From positions 5,229 to 69,228 of the forward strand of contig CAJUBE010000024.1 in assembly GCA_910584725.1 (NCBI GenBank): DNA of 64,000 bases. Direction: 5' to 3'. The DNA is from an uncultured Lachnospiraceae bacterium. Its GTDB lineage: Bacteria; Bacillota; Clostridia; Lachnospirales; Lachnospiraceae. Each line of letters opens with the position of its first letter. The stretch's first letter is position 1. Position numbers and translations under genes: made by a program. Below are positions 38,124 through 46,156 of this stretch, piece after piece. The notes under the pieces are model-generated. The model made no database searches, was not told the DNA's origin, and saw nothing but the letters and a program-made list of their open reading frames with translations.

Positions 38124-38219
38124 ATGCGAAAAGTACTTCTAAAGACGTCCCGCCATAGGACGTGACGCCAAGAAGTACTAAGTTTCGCATAAGAGAATGC
38201 CCAAAATACGGCATTCTCC
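38124..38219 (+). repeat. Intergenic hairpin repeat family 1, copy 5 (tandem)
   Basis: This is a 147-bp-offset tandem duplicate of copy 4's first two hairpins. One G is lost in the second hairpin, and the third segment is missing. It ends just before dnaB. Confidence 0.88.
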
Positions 38220-38246
38220 GTGTGGCTGGAGTTATGGAGGTCGGTT

Positions 38247-39581
38247 TTGGCAGAGGAAGCAATATTAAAAAGGGTACTGCCCCACAGCATGGAGGCGGAA
38301 CAGTCCGTCGTCGGATCCATGATTATGGACAGGGAAGCTATTGTGGCGGCCTCAGAGATTGTGCTGGGGGAGGACTTTTACAACAAGCAGTACGGTGTGC
38401 TGTTTGATACGATGGTGGAGCTGAACGACGAAGGAAAACCTGTGGATCTGGTGACTTTGCAGGACCGGCTGCGGGAAAAGGATGTGCCCCCGGAGGTCAG
38501 CAGCCCCGAATTTATCAGAGATCTGATTACGGCGGTGCCCACCTCAGCGAATGTAAAATATTACGCGGGTATTGTTGCTGACAAAGCGGTGCTCAGACGG
38601 TTGATCCGCCTGAATGAAGAGATTGCCAACGATTGTTATGTGGGCAAGGAAAGCCTTGACACCATTCTGGAGGACACTGAGAAGCGGGTGTTCGATCTGG
38701 TGCAGCGGCGCGGTGCGGATGATTTCGTTCCCATTCGTCAGATCGTGATGAACGCCATGGAGAATATTGAGCGCGCCTCCCACAATAAGGGAAATGTGAC
38801 GGGCGTGGCCACAGGCTTTCTGGATCTGGACTATAAGACTGCCGGTCTGCAGCCGTCAGACCTGATTCTGGTTGCGGCCAGACCTTCCATGGGAAAGACG
38901 GCTTTCGTCCTGAATGTAGCCGAATATGTAGCTTTCAAGCAGAATCAAACGGTGGCGATATTTAGTCTGGAAATGTCCAAGGAGCAGCTTGTGAATCGTC
39001 TGTTTTCCATGGAGTCCCATGTGGATTCCCAGCATCTGCGGACGGGCAATCTGTCGGACGCGGAGTGGGAGCAATTGATTGAGAGCGCGGCGCAGATCGG
39101 CAAGTCCAACCTCATCATAGACGATACGCCGGGCATCAGCATTTCGGAGCTGCGCTCTAAATGCCGTAAATATAAGCTGGAACACAATCTGGAAATGGTT
39201 ATTATTGACTATCTGCAGTTAATGTCGGGGAGTGGGCGTTCCACGGATTCCAGACAGCAGGAAATTTCCGATATTTCCCGTTCTCTGAAAGCCCTTGCCA
39301 GAGAACTGCATGTGCCCGTGGTGGCGCTTTCGCAGCTTTCCCGTGCGGTGGAGCAGCGGCCCGACCACAGACCCATGCTCTCCGACCTGCGCGAGTCCGG
39401 AGCGATCGAGCAGGACGCCGACGTGGTGATGTTCATATACCGCGACGACTATTACAATAAAGATACAGAGAGGAAAGGTATTGCGGAGATCATCATTGCG
39501 AAGCAGAGAAACGGTCCGATCGGTACCGTAGAGCTGGTCTGGTTGCCGGATTATACCAAATTTGCGAATTTAGCCAAATAG
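38247..39581 (+). CDS. dnaB: Replicative DNA helicase DnaB
   Basis: This ~444-residue hexameric fork helicase is called DnaC in Bacillus. The N-terminal domain begins LPHSMEAEQSVVGSMIMD. The RecA-like domain has Walker A ARPSMGKTAFVLNVA, FSLEMSKEQL, Walker B MVIIDYLQLM and the arginine-finger region SGAIEQDADVVMFIYR. I place the start at the TTG at 38247 because a perfect GGAGG lies 6 bp upstream and homologues start a few residues before LKRVLPHS. An upstream GTG at 38220 lies at the repeat edge. It follows rplI. Confidence 0.96.
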   Translation: MAEEAILKRVLPHSMEAEQSVVGSMIMDREAIVAASEIVLGEDFYNKQYGVLFDTMVELNDEGKPVDLVTLQDRLREKDVPPEVSSPEFIRDLITAVPTSANVKYYAGIVADKAVLRRLIRLNEEIANDCYVGKESLDTILEDTEKRVFDLVQRRGADDFVPIRQIVMNAMENIERASHNKGNVTGVATGFLDLDYKTAGLQPSDLILVAARPSMGKTAFVLNVAEYVAFKQNQTVAIFSLEMSKEQLVNRLFSMESHVDSQHLRTGNLSDAEWEQLIESAAQIGKSNLIIDDTPGISISELRSKCRKYKLEHNLEMVIIDYLQLMSGSGRSTDSRQQEISDISRSLKALARELHVPVVALSQLSRAVEQRPDHRPMLSDLRESGAIEQDADVVMFIYRDDYYNKDTERKGIAEIIIAKQRNGPIGTVELVWLPDYTKFANLAK

Positions 39582-39753
39582 TTCAGCCAGAGCCGTACTC
39601 AGCAGGCAAATTGTGCTTGCACAAATTTGATCGTTGAATGCGGCTCTGAGGGAACGCCCGTATAATGAGCCGATTGAGCAAAGCTCAATCAGCAGCCGCG
39701 AAGCGGCGGAGAAGCGCTGAAATCGCGTTTTGCGAATAGGGCGTGGGCTGAAC
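39581..39753 (+). other. Nested intergenic structure after dnaB
   Basis: GTTCAGCC at the dnaB stop pairs with GGCTGAAC (39746-39753). Inside are the stems CAGAGCCG/CGGCTCTG (39588-39648), GATTGAGC/GCTCAATC and GCCGC/GCGGC around short loops. The result is a closed multi-branch fold of ~170 nt without a reading frame. It is either a composite of mobile hairpins or a structured RNA. Confidence 0.5.
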
Positions 39754-39776
39754 GAATTAAATAGAAAACTTACAAA

Positions 39777-39807
39777 AGAGACGACCCATAACCGGGGCGT
39801 CTCTTTG
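39777..39807 (+). terminator. Terminator of the dnaB transcription unit
   Basis: AGAGACG (39777-39783) and CCC pair with GGG and CGTCTCT (39798-39804), followed by TTT. Confidence 0.85.
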
Positions 39808-39812
39808 CGCGC

Positions 39813-39979
39813 ATAAGCAGAATCAGAAAGCGACAGAGACAGGATGCATGCTTGCATGCAAGACTGGCTATGGCGATTTATGATGAGGCGCAAGACGTCC
39901 GGGGGACGTCTGTCCTGCGCGGACCGAAGTGGAACGTAGACCGCGAACGAGAAATGCGAAGCATTTCGAGTCTGCTTAT
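39813..39979 (+). other. Closed structure upstream of the MerR-like gene
   Basis: ATAAGCAGA (39813-39821) pairs with TCTGCTTAT (39971-39979). The loop holds GCATGCTTGCATGC, GACGTCC/GGACGTC and CGAAATGC/GCATTTCG hairpins. No reading frame is present. The -TAAGCAG- opening and the AGCGACAGAGAC segment resemble the leuA upstream region near 18692. Confidence 0.45.
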
Positions 39980-40002
39980 GAAAAAGAAAGGGAGGAGCAT
40001 AC

Positions 40003-40860
40003 ATGAATGACACCGTTTACTATATCTCGGAGGCCTCGAAGAAGGTGGATGTGGAGCCACATGTACTCCGCTATTGGGAGGACGAGTTGAAACTGCCGAT
40101 TGAGCGCAACGAAATGGGACACCGTTGTTATAAGGAAAAGGATATTGAGACGATGCGCCGCATCAAGCAGCTCAAGGAGCAGGGGCTGCAGTTGAAGGCA
40201 ATTCGCGTGGTGCTGCAGGGAGGCGGGCAGGGGCTGTATGGCACGATGTATCCGACGAACAGGCCCGCAGACAGTGGAGTGGAAATACAAGCAGCGGGTG
40301 AAAAAGATGGTGATGAAACAAGACAGATGACGGATGCAAAAGCGGCGGACGACGGAACGGAGAAAAAGGGACAGGAACCGTTGAGCGGCAGAGCCGAGGA
40401 AGCAAATAGGAAAGCAACAGAAAATTTATATGGGAAAAAGGAGACGATAGAAGAAAAGTTGGAGGATATGGTTATGAAGAAAGCAAAGAAATATATGGTT
40501 ACAATGTCAAAGGGAAAGGAGACGGTTCTGGAAATGCCGGAGGAAGGTCAGGAGTTGAAAGAGTACGAGGAGCCGTTAGATGAAGAGAAGGAGAAAAAGG
40601 CGAAGCGCCTGCAGTATCTTTTGCAGCACATGGTGACTGATGCGGTCAAAAGTGCCAATCAGGAAATGTGTACGGAAATCAAGGAAAGTATTTTAAAGGA
40701 GTTGGATTATCAGTTCCGGCAGCAGGAAGAACGGGACGAGGAGCGCAGAAAACTGGATGAAGAGCATTACCGTAAAATTGACGAAATGATAAGTCAAAGA
40801 CGTCGTCCCGGAGAAAAGTTTGGCAGAGGCAAAAAGAAGGAGCCACTCTCCCAGAAATGA
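40003..40860 (+). CDS. MerR-like DNA-binding protein with long coiled-coil tail
   Basis: This 285-residue protein has an N-terminal MerR-type winged helix (YYISEASKKVDVEPHVLRYW, GHRCYKEKDIETMRRIKQLK and EQGLQLKAIRVVLQ). It is followed by a low-complexity polar linker (about residues 80-150). The C-terminal region is highly charged and probably coiled-coil (KEKKAKRLQYLLQHMV...EERDEERRKLDEEH), ending in a basic Arg/Lys-rich tail. This layout suggests a chromosome-organising or division-linked MerR protein of the RacA kind rather than a metal sensor. The link to dnaB upstream is positional only. GGGAGGAG precedes the ATG. Confidence 0.82.
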   Translation: MNDTVYYISEASKKVDVEPHVLRYWEDELKLPIERNEMGHRCYKEKDIETMRRIKQLKEQGLQLKAIRVVLQGGGQGLYGTMYPTNRPADSGVEIQAAGEKDGDETRQMTDAKAADDGTEKKGQEPLSGRAEEANRKATENLYGKKETIEEKLEDMVMKKAKKYMVTMSKGKETVLEMPEEGQELKEYEEPLDEEKEKKAKRLQYLLQHMVTDAVKSANQEMCTEIKESILKELDYQFRQQEERDEERRKLDEEHYRKIDEMISQRRRPGEKFGRGKKKEPLSQK

Positions 40861-40909
40861 ATACCCATCTCCGGGAGGGGGCCCCCTCAATCATTTGCAT
40901 AAATTTCCA

Positions 40910-41080
40910 TTAGCCCTGAGAAATAGCGCCTGTCGGGCACGCGCCTGCGCAGGAGCCGCAGTCGATGCACTTAGCGGGATCGATCTCGAACTTACCGTCG
41001 CCCATGCTGATCGCGCCAACCGGGCACTGAGCCTCACAAGCCCCACAAGCTACACAAGAGTCGCTGATTACGAATGCCAT
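40910..41080 (-). CDS. 2[4Fe-4S] ferredoxin
   Basis: This 56-residue clostridial-type ferredoxin carries the two cluster motifs CVACGACEAQCPVGAI and CIDCGSCAGACPTGAI, giving all eight cysteines. It starts MAFVISDS after a perfect GGAGG site. It carries electrons for reactions such as pyruvate:ferredoxin oxidoreductase and hydrogenases in fermenting anaerobes. It is monocistronic, convergent with the MerR-like gene and divergent from the hybrid kinase. A GC palindrome at 40875-40888 (GAGGGGGCCCCCTC) lies between the converging ends. Confidence 0.97.
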   Translation of the reverse strand: MAFVISDSCVACGACEAQCPVGAISMGDGKFEIDPAKCIDCGSCAGACPTGAISQG

Positions 41081-41226
41081 GACCATATCCTCCTTATGTT
41101 ATAAAAATGATTGACAGCATTAGCAAGTTGTCACTCTCTTATTTTAATATAAAAGGAACCAATATACAAGTAGAAAAATGTGTAATAGTTTAGCTTAGAA
41201 AAATATAGGTTTTATGCGGATATGTC

Positions 41227-41255
41227 TTGATTTTCGTGCCGACGCTGAGTAGAAT
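41227..41255 (+). promoter_or_regulatory. Promoter for the hybrid kinase gene
   Basis: TTGATT (41227-41232) and TAGAAT (41250-41255) have 17-bp spacing, leaving a ~65-nt leader before the ATG at 41328. Confidence 0.6.
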
Positions 41256-41327
41256 AAAATTGGATAGAAATGCAGGACGGTTAAAGGACCTGTTTTGTAA
41301 AATACAGTATGGGATGAGAGTGTTATA

Positions 41328-44303
41328 ATGAGTGGAATAAAAAAAATATCGTTACTTAGAAAAATGCGGAATAATATTTTGGTGCTCGGTGCCTTTATTC
41401 TTGTCGTTGTGTTCTGTACCATAATTCTGCGCGAAACTCTTTGGAGCAACACCAACCAGATGGGACTGGCTCTGGTTGAAAACTATACCTCGTCGGAAGA
41501 AAGCGGTATCCGAACCTGTGAAGCCATTCTGGAAATCAGCGTGAATTATATCGAGCAGAGAGAGAAGGAGGGTATTTCAATCACAGAACTTCGAGAAGGG
41601 CTCTATCCCTTTATGGACGGACTTACCGAGGTATATGGGGAAGAAAATATCCAGATTTACGGCAAAGCATTTGGCGCCTCGGAGATCGTATCAAATGATC
41701 CGGAGCTGGAGGAGCTGTCCAAGTATAACTTTCTTGAGGCGGGATACTATCAGGAAGCCATAGACGCGGGAGGAGAGGTCTATATTTCGCCGGTCTACAT
41801 AGATTACGTGACAGAGCTGCCGGTGATCACCATGTGTAAAGTGATCCCTGCAACCGGCAGTTATCTTGCGATTGACCTGAAACCTTCTTTCTTTGATCTG
41901 GCGAATGAAAATCTGGTGCTGCCGGATGATTCTTCCTACTATCTGGTAGATGAGAACAAAAACCTGTTATATTACAAGTCTTGCTGGGATTATGAACGCG
42001 ACGAATTTCACGAGTTGGTAAACAGTTATATAGACAGCGCAAACTGCAATAACAGCAGCCATGTATTGGAAAACCTGACGCCGATGGACGGAATTGTCCG
42101 CAACGTTTATTTCCATCATTTAGATAATGGCTGGACAGGACTTCTAACCATACCGCGGGATAAGATCCTCTCCGGTTCGGATACGTTTTATTATATCTGC
42201 GCTGTGTTGATTGTGCTGGGAGCAGCCGTTTTTATTTTCCAGCTTGTCAGAGAATATGCCAATCAGAAGTATAATCAGGCGTTGCAGGATGAAAATGACA
42301 GAATGGCGGCGCAGACACGAATTTATCGAAATGCTATGGACAGCACGGCGCGTGCCTGCAGGGCAATTTATTATATTAATTTGAAAGAGAATACATGCGA
42401 TACGGTATATCCTTATAGTGAAAGCGAGCCTAAAAGAGAGGCCTTTGATGCCAGAATTGAGAAGAGTATAAGAGAAGGTATTGTATCGGAGGAACACTCG
42501 GAGCTGGTTAAGGAATTTCTGGACGTAGGCAATATCCGGAAACGGCTTTCCGAAAGAGATCATATTGAGCTGCAGTTTGAGAGAAAGAAAGCGGACACAG
42601 AGGAATATGAATGGTGCTCCATTGCAATCACGGTTGCCGAGAAGGAGAATGGGGAGTTATCCACCATCACGGTGGCAATCCGCTGTATTGAGGATATGAT
42701 ACGTCGTGAAGAGCAGCAAAAAGAGATGCTGGAGCAGGCGGTTGAGCGCGCCGAGGCGGCCAATCACGCTAAAAGTGATTTCCTTTCCCGGATGAGTCAT
42801 GATATTCGTACACCCATGAATGCGATTTTGGGTATGACCTCCGTGGCCACCATGCACATCAACGAAAAGGAGCGTGTGCTGGATGCGCTTGAAAAGATTA
42901 CGGTTTCCGGTAAGCATCTCCTCGGTCTGATCAATGAAGTGCTGGATATGAGCCGGATTGAGAGCGGCAAGGTAAGCTTGACGGAAAGCGCTTTCAATAT
43001 CTCGGATACCATCGAGAGCCTTCTAACGGTTTTCCGCTCGCAGATGGACATCAAGGGACTTGCATTGAAGGCGGGCATTGCCAAGCTGGAGCACGAAAAT
43101 GTGGTCGGTGACGAGCAGCATCTGCAGCAGATTTTTATGAATATTATGGGCAATGCGGTGAAATTCACGCCCTCCGGCGGAAGGATCAGCATTCATATCG
43201 AGGAGAAGTCCTCCCAATTCGACGGTTATGGCTGTTATGAGTTTACCTTTGAGGATACCGGTATCGGCATGGAACCGGATTACATCCAGAAAATTTTCGA
43301 GCCGTTTTCCCGCGCGGCGGATTCCCGGACGGGAAAGATCGAGGGTACGGGACTTGGTATGTCGATTGCGGTTAACATTGCCCGCATGATGAAGGGCGAT
43401 ATCAAGGTGGAAAGCGAGCTGGGAAAAGGCTCCAAATTTACAGTTATAGTGTATCTGAAACTGGATGACCTGACAGCATCTGATCTGGCGGCATATAATG
43501 GTCTGCCTGTGTTAGTGGTGGATGATGAAGAGACGGCTTGTGAAAGTTCCTGTGAGATGCTTCGAAGTCTCGGTATGGAAGCCGAGTACGTGTCGAGCGG
43601 AGAAGCGGCTTTACAGCGTATTTCCGCAGAGGATGGGAAACGTTTTTCAGTGATAATTCTTGATTGGAAAATGCCAGGTATGGACGGACTTGAGACGGCG
43701 AAAGATATTCGCAGGATAGTTGGAGAGGATATTTACATTATTATTCAATCCGCATACGATTGGGCGGATATTGAGGCGGAGGCGCTTGATGCCGGCGTGA
43801 ATGCTTTTATTGGGAAACCGTTGTTTAAATCCCGCCTGGTGCGAGTGCTCAGAGAGGCGCTGGGGCTGGATCACGAGGAGAAGGTATCGCCGCTGGAAAC
43901 ATTCAGCCAAGAGGATTTTTCAGGCAGGCGAGTACTGCTTGTAGAGGATAATGAGATAAATATCGAGGTGGCCAAGGAGCTTCTCGGCATGGTGGGCATT
44001 CAGGTGGAGATGGCAACGAACGGACAGTTGGCTGTGGACGCTGTAAAGGAGAAGGAGCCGGGGTATTTTGATTTGATCTTTATGGATATTCAGATGCCGG
44101 TCATGAACGGCTACGAGGCGGCAAAGGCGATCCGCGCTTCCGGACGTAAGGATCTGGAAGAAATCCCTATCATAGCCATGACGGCAGATGCCTTTGCGGA
44201 TGATATAAAGAGAGCGGAGGAAGCGGGAATGAACGGTCATATTTCCAAGCCCGTGGATATTGAGAGGCTGGAGGAGGCATTGAAGAAGTGGATCACAAAT
44301 TAA
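41328..44303 (+). CDS. Hybrid sensor histidine kinase with two receiver domains
   Basis: This 991-residue membrane sensor starts with transmembrane helix 1 (ILVLGAFILVVVFCTIIL, about residues 15-34). An extracytoplasmic ~240-residue Cache-like sensor and helix 2 (ICAVLIVLGAAVFIFQL, about 287-305) follow. A PAS-like region spans about 340-460. The HisKA box is SHDIRTPMNAILGM (His about 491) and the ATPase domain contains MNIMGNAVKF, DTGIGM and GTGLGMSIAV. Receiver 1 has VVDDEETACE with phospho-Asp in ILDWKMPGMDG. Receiver 2 has VEDNEINIEV with Asp in FMDIQMPVMNGYEA. There is no output domain or adjacent regulator, so it probably signals by phosphorelay to a partner elsewhere. Confidence 0.93.
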   Translation: MSGIKKISLLRKMRNNILVLGAFILVVVFCTIILRETLWSNTNQMGLALVENYTSSEESGIRTCEAILEISVNYIEQREKEGISITELREGLYPFMDGLTEVYGEENIQIYGKAFGASEIVSNDPELEELSKYNFLEAGYYQEAIDAGGEVYISPVYIDYVTELPVITMCKVIPATGSYLAIDLKPSFFDLANENLVLPDDSSYYLVDENKNLLYYKSCWDYERDEFHELVNSYIDSANCNNSSHVLENLTPMDGIVRNVYFHHLDNGWTGLLTIPRDKILSGSDTFYYICAVLIVLGAAVFIFQLVREYANQKYNQALQDENDRMAAQTRIYRNAMDSTARACRAIYYINLKENTCDTVYPYSESEPKREAFDARIEKSIREGIVSEEHSELVKEFLDVGNIRKRLSERDHIELQFERKKADTEEYEWCSIAITVAEKENGELSTITVAIRCIEDMIRREEQQKEMLEQAVERAEAANHAKSDFLSRMSHDIRTPMNAILGMTSVATMHINEKERVLDALEKITVSGKHLLGLINEVLDMSRIESGKVSLTESAFNISDTIESLLTVFRSQMDIKGLALKAGIAKLEHENVVGDEQHLQQIFMNIMGNAVKFTPSGGRISIHIEEKSSQFDGYGCYEFTFEDTGIGMEPDYIQKIFEPFSRAADSRTGKIEGTGLGMSIAVNIARMMKGDIKVESELGKGSKFTVIVYLKLDDLTASDLAAYNGLPVLVVDDEETACESSCEMLRSLGMEAEYVSSGEAALQRISAEDGKRFSVIILDWKMPGMDGLETAKDIRRIVGEDIYIIIQSAYDWADIEAEALDAGVNAFIGKPLFKSRLVRVLREALGLDHEEKVSPLETFSQEDFSGRRVLLVEDNEINIEVAKELLGMVGIQVEMATNGQLAVDAVKEKEPGYFDLIFMDIQMPVMNGYEAAKAIRASGRKDLEEIPIIAMTADAFADDIKRAEEAGMNGHISKPVDIERLEEALKKWITN

Positions 44304-44383
44304 ACTTCGCCCAAGTATGGGCGCTGCTTTGCTGGCGTAGATAAAAGCAGAGCGATTCATGTGCCATGATGGCAAAGAAAAAA

Positions 44384-44415
44384 GGACAGTGTCGCTTTTG
44401 ACTCTGTCCTCTTTT
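44384..44415 (+). terminator. Terminator after the hybrid kinase gene
   Basis: GGACAG (44384-44389) pairs with CTGTCC (44404-44409), followed by TCTTTT. A preceding A-run means that it may also act for pflA on the other strand. Confidence 0.65.
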
Positions 44416-44423
44416 ATTCGCAA

Positions 44424-44512
44424 GCCTGCATATGGAAGTTTGCTGTTTCACAGCATGCGGGCCGCGCGGCGAGTAGGGAAAGATAGCTCTTCCCTACTCG
44501 ATTGCACAAGCT
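44424..44512 (+). repeat. Intergenic repeat family 2, copy 3
   Basis: GCCTGCATA and TTTGCTGTTTCACAGCATGC come first, then CGGCGAGTAGGGAAAGA, then TCTTCCCTACTCGATTGCAC. The hairpin GAGTAGGGAAAGA/TCTTCCCTACTC is long. At 35037 the corresponding arm is GAGCAGG/CCTGCTC, a paired change. It sits between the kinase gene and pflA. Confidence 0.7.
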
Positions 44513-44519
44513 TTTCAAT

Positions 44520-45287
44520 TTATGATGCCTCTATGCCCAGCTCCTCCCGACGTTTGCGTATGCCGTCCAGAATGACCTTCTTTTTCTCGATCAGCTTATC
44601 TTTATCCATGGCTGGCACGCCTTTGAGCTTGTATTCCATGCCCAGCTTCTCATACTTGGACTCGCCCATGGTGTGATAAGGAAGCGCGTCCAGAGCCTTC
44701 AGATTCGTGAATGCGCCTATAAAGTAACCGAGCTGGTACAAATACTTGTCGTCGTCGGTGATGCCTGGTACAATGACATGGCGGATCCACATATCTACGT
44801 GCTTTTCGTTCAAATACTCCGCGAAGGCGAGAATACCCTCGTTGGGCTGGGAGGTAAGCTCCTTGTGCTTCTCCGGATCAATGTGCTTGATGTCCAGCAT
44901 CACCAGATCAGTCAATTCCATTAATTTATCTAATTTCGCGAGCCACTCGGGGTTCGCGTTTTTCTTGTAGGCGATGCCCGAGGAGTCGATACAGGTGTGC
45001 ACGTTGTTTTTCTTCGCAATGGTAAACAGGTCGATCAAAAAATCCACCTGCATCAGCGGTTCGCCGCCTGTGACGGTGATGCCGCCGCCGTGATAAAACG
45101 CTTCGTTTCTCTTATACTGTTCGAAAATGTATTCCGGCTCCATCAACGTGCCGCCGTTCATCTCCCATGTGTCGGGGTTGTGACAGTAGGCGCACCGCAT
45201 CGGACAGCCCTGCACAAACACCACAAACCGAGTTCCCGGCCCGTCTACCGTACCAAAACTTTCTAAAGAATGGATTCGTCCCTGCAT
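44520..45287 (-). CDS. pflA: Pyruvate formate-lyase activating enzyme
   Basis: This 255-residue radical SAM enzyme installs the glycyl radical on pyruvate formate-lyase. The cluster motif CPMRCAYCHNPDTW has the three-Cys CxxxCxxC arrangement. The SAM-binding segment TVTGGEPLMQ is intact, as is the start MQGRIHSLESFGTVDGPGTR. The length matches PflA (about 245-260). The ATG follows GAAGG. A 62-residue gene starts upstream in the same direction. A terminator separates both from the pflB unit, so activase and lyase can be expressed separately. Confidence 0.95.
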   Translation of the reverse strand: MQGRIHSLESFGTVDGPGTRFVVFVQGCPMRCAYCHNPDTWEMNGGTLMEPEYIFEQYKRNEAFYHGGGITVTGGEPLMQVDFLIDLFTIAKKNNVHTCIDSSGIAYKKNANPEWLAKLDKLMELTDLVMLDIKHIDPEKHKELTSQPNEGILAFAEYLNEKHVDMWIRHVIVPGITDDDKYLYQLGYFIGAFTNLKALDALPYHTMGESKYEKLGMEYKLKGVPAMDKDKLIEKKKVILDGIRKRREELGIEAS

Positions 45288-45307
45288 CTGTAAAACCTTC
45301 TTTCTGC

Positions 45308-45496
45308 TTAGTCTTCTATTTTGTCAATTTTTGTGAGATTGACGCCTAAAGATGTCAATGTGGTTTTCAATTCTGCGTATCTGTCATACATCAACTGATA
45401 GATTGTAGAATCTTTGTCTCCGACAACCAGCATCCAATTTTGCACTCTGGAAAATTCGTTGATAGAATCTCGGATAATATCTGCTGCGCTTGGCAT
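45308..45496 (-). CDS. Unknown 62-residue protein linked to pflA
   Basis: This small soluble protein begins MPSAADIIRDSINEFSRVQN and is probably mostly helical. No cysteine or recognised motif is present. It has an AAAGG site 9 bp before the ATG and lies 20 bp upstream of pflA, so it is likely co-transcribed. The family was not recognised. Its position suggests an accessory role in lyase activation, but this is only contextual. Confidence 0.65.
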   Translation of the reverse strand: MPSAADIIRDSINEFSRVQNWMLVVGDKDSTIYQLMYDRYAELKTTLTSLGVNLTKIDKIED

Positions 45497-45609
45497 ACAA
45501 TCACCAGCCTTTCTGTTTTAGTGTCTACAATTTATCTATAGGTTATCCTGTTTCGCTAAAAGTGTTTAGGATTATCTATATAATATCACAGAGGAAAAAT
45601 AAAATCCAG

Positions 45610-45645
45610 AAAAAAGAAGCCCTGCAACGTATCGCAAGGCTTCCT
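45610..45645 (-). terminator. Terminator after the glycyl-radical gene
   Basis: On the minus strand the stem GAAGCC(T)TGC pairs with GCA(G)GGCTTC (45616-45643), followed by TTTTTT. It ends the pflB-orf-glycyl-radical transcription unit before the pflA unit. Confidence 0.88.
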
Positions 45646-45659
45646 GTGTTTTGACGTGA

Positions 45660-45902
45660 TTAGATGCTCTCGTGGAAAGTACGGGAGATTACGTCCGCCT
45701 GCTGTTCGGGTGTCAGCTTGATGAAGTTAACTGCATAGCCGGACACGCGGATGGTCAACTGAGGATAATTCTCGGGATGCTTCTGCGCATCCAGTAAGGT
45801 ATCTCTGTTGAGCACGTTTACGTTGAGGTGATGACCGCCTTTTGTTGCATAGCCATCCAATAAGTTTACTAAGTTATCTACCTGAGCATTTGCTGCTGCC
45901 AT
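45660..45902 (-). CDS. Stand-alone glycyl-radical domain of pyruvate formate-lyase
   Basis: This 80-residue protein corresponds to the C-terminal end of PFL and to GrcA/Yfi[18 protein letters not shown] and [15 protein letters not shown] carry the radical glycine (about residue 55), followed by [17 protein letters not shown]. It starts at its own ATG after a perfect AGGAGG site and shares the pflB transcription unit. Because the 679-residue lyase upstream ends just before this region, this protein is probably an obligate second subunit rather than the spare part that GrcA is in E. coli. It must be activated by PflA. Confidence 0.9.
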   Translation of the reverse strand: MAAANAQVDNLVNLLDGYATKGGHHLNVNVLNRDTLLDAQKHPENYPQLTIRVSGYAVNFIKLTPEQQADVISRTFHESI

Positions 45903-45922
45903 TGTATTGTCCTCCTATATTT

Positions 45923-46135
45923 TTATTTATAGTCTTCCAACCCGTCCAATCCATCGTGGAGGGTGGGAACGCTGCACGCCAGCGGGGTGCGGGAGCAATC
46001 CGTGCACCCCATGGTCTGCACATTTTTAGAGTTGTCGGCATTGGCGTCAACGTCCACATTCACATGCCCGACGCCCTGCGCCATCCCGGAATCCATCATC
46101 TTGATAAAATCGTCAATCATCTGCTTGTCATCCAT
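45923..46135 (-). CDS. 70-residue Cys-containing protein between the two lyase parts
   Basis: The protein starts MDDKQMIDDFIKMMDSG after an AAAAGGAG site. Residues 10-30, with VGHVNVDVD, align by eye with [17 protein letters not shown] of the neighbouring glycyl-radical protein. It then departs: instead of the RVSGY loop it has a tail with Cys 44, 47 and 54 (GCTDCSRTPLACS). It thus looks like a derived half of the glycyl-radical domain that has lost the radical glycine. It could assist assembly, protect the radical or sense redox or metal state, but no function is established. It sits 21 bp after pflB and 20 bp before the radical-domain gene. Confidence 0.72.
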   Translation of the reverse strand: MDDKQMIDDFIKMMDSGMAQGVGHVNVDVDANADNSKNVQTMGCTDCSRTPLACSVPTLHDGLDGLEDYK

Positions 46136-46156
46136 AATCAACAACTCCTTTTATTA

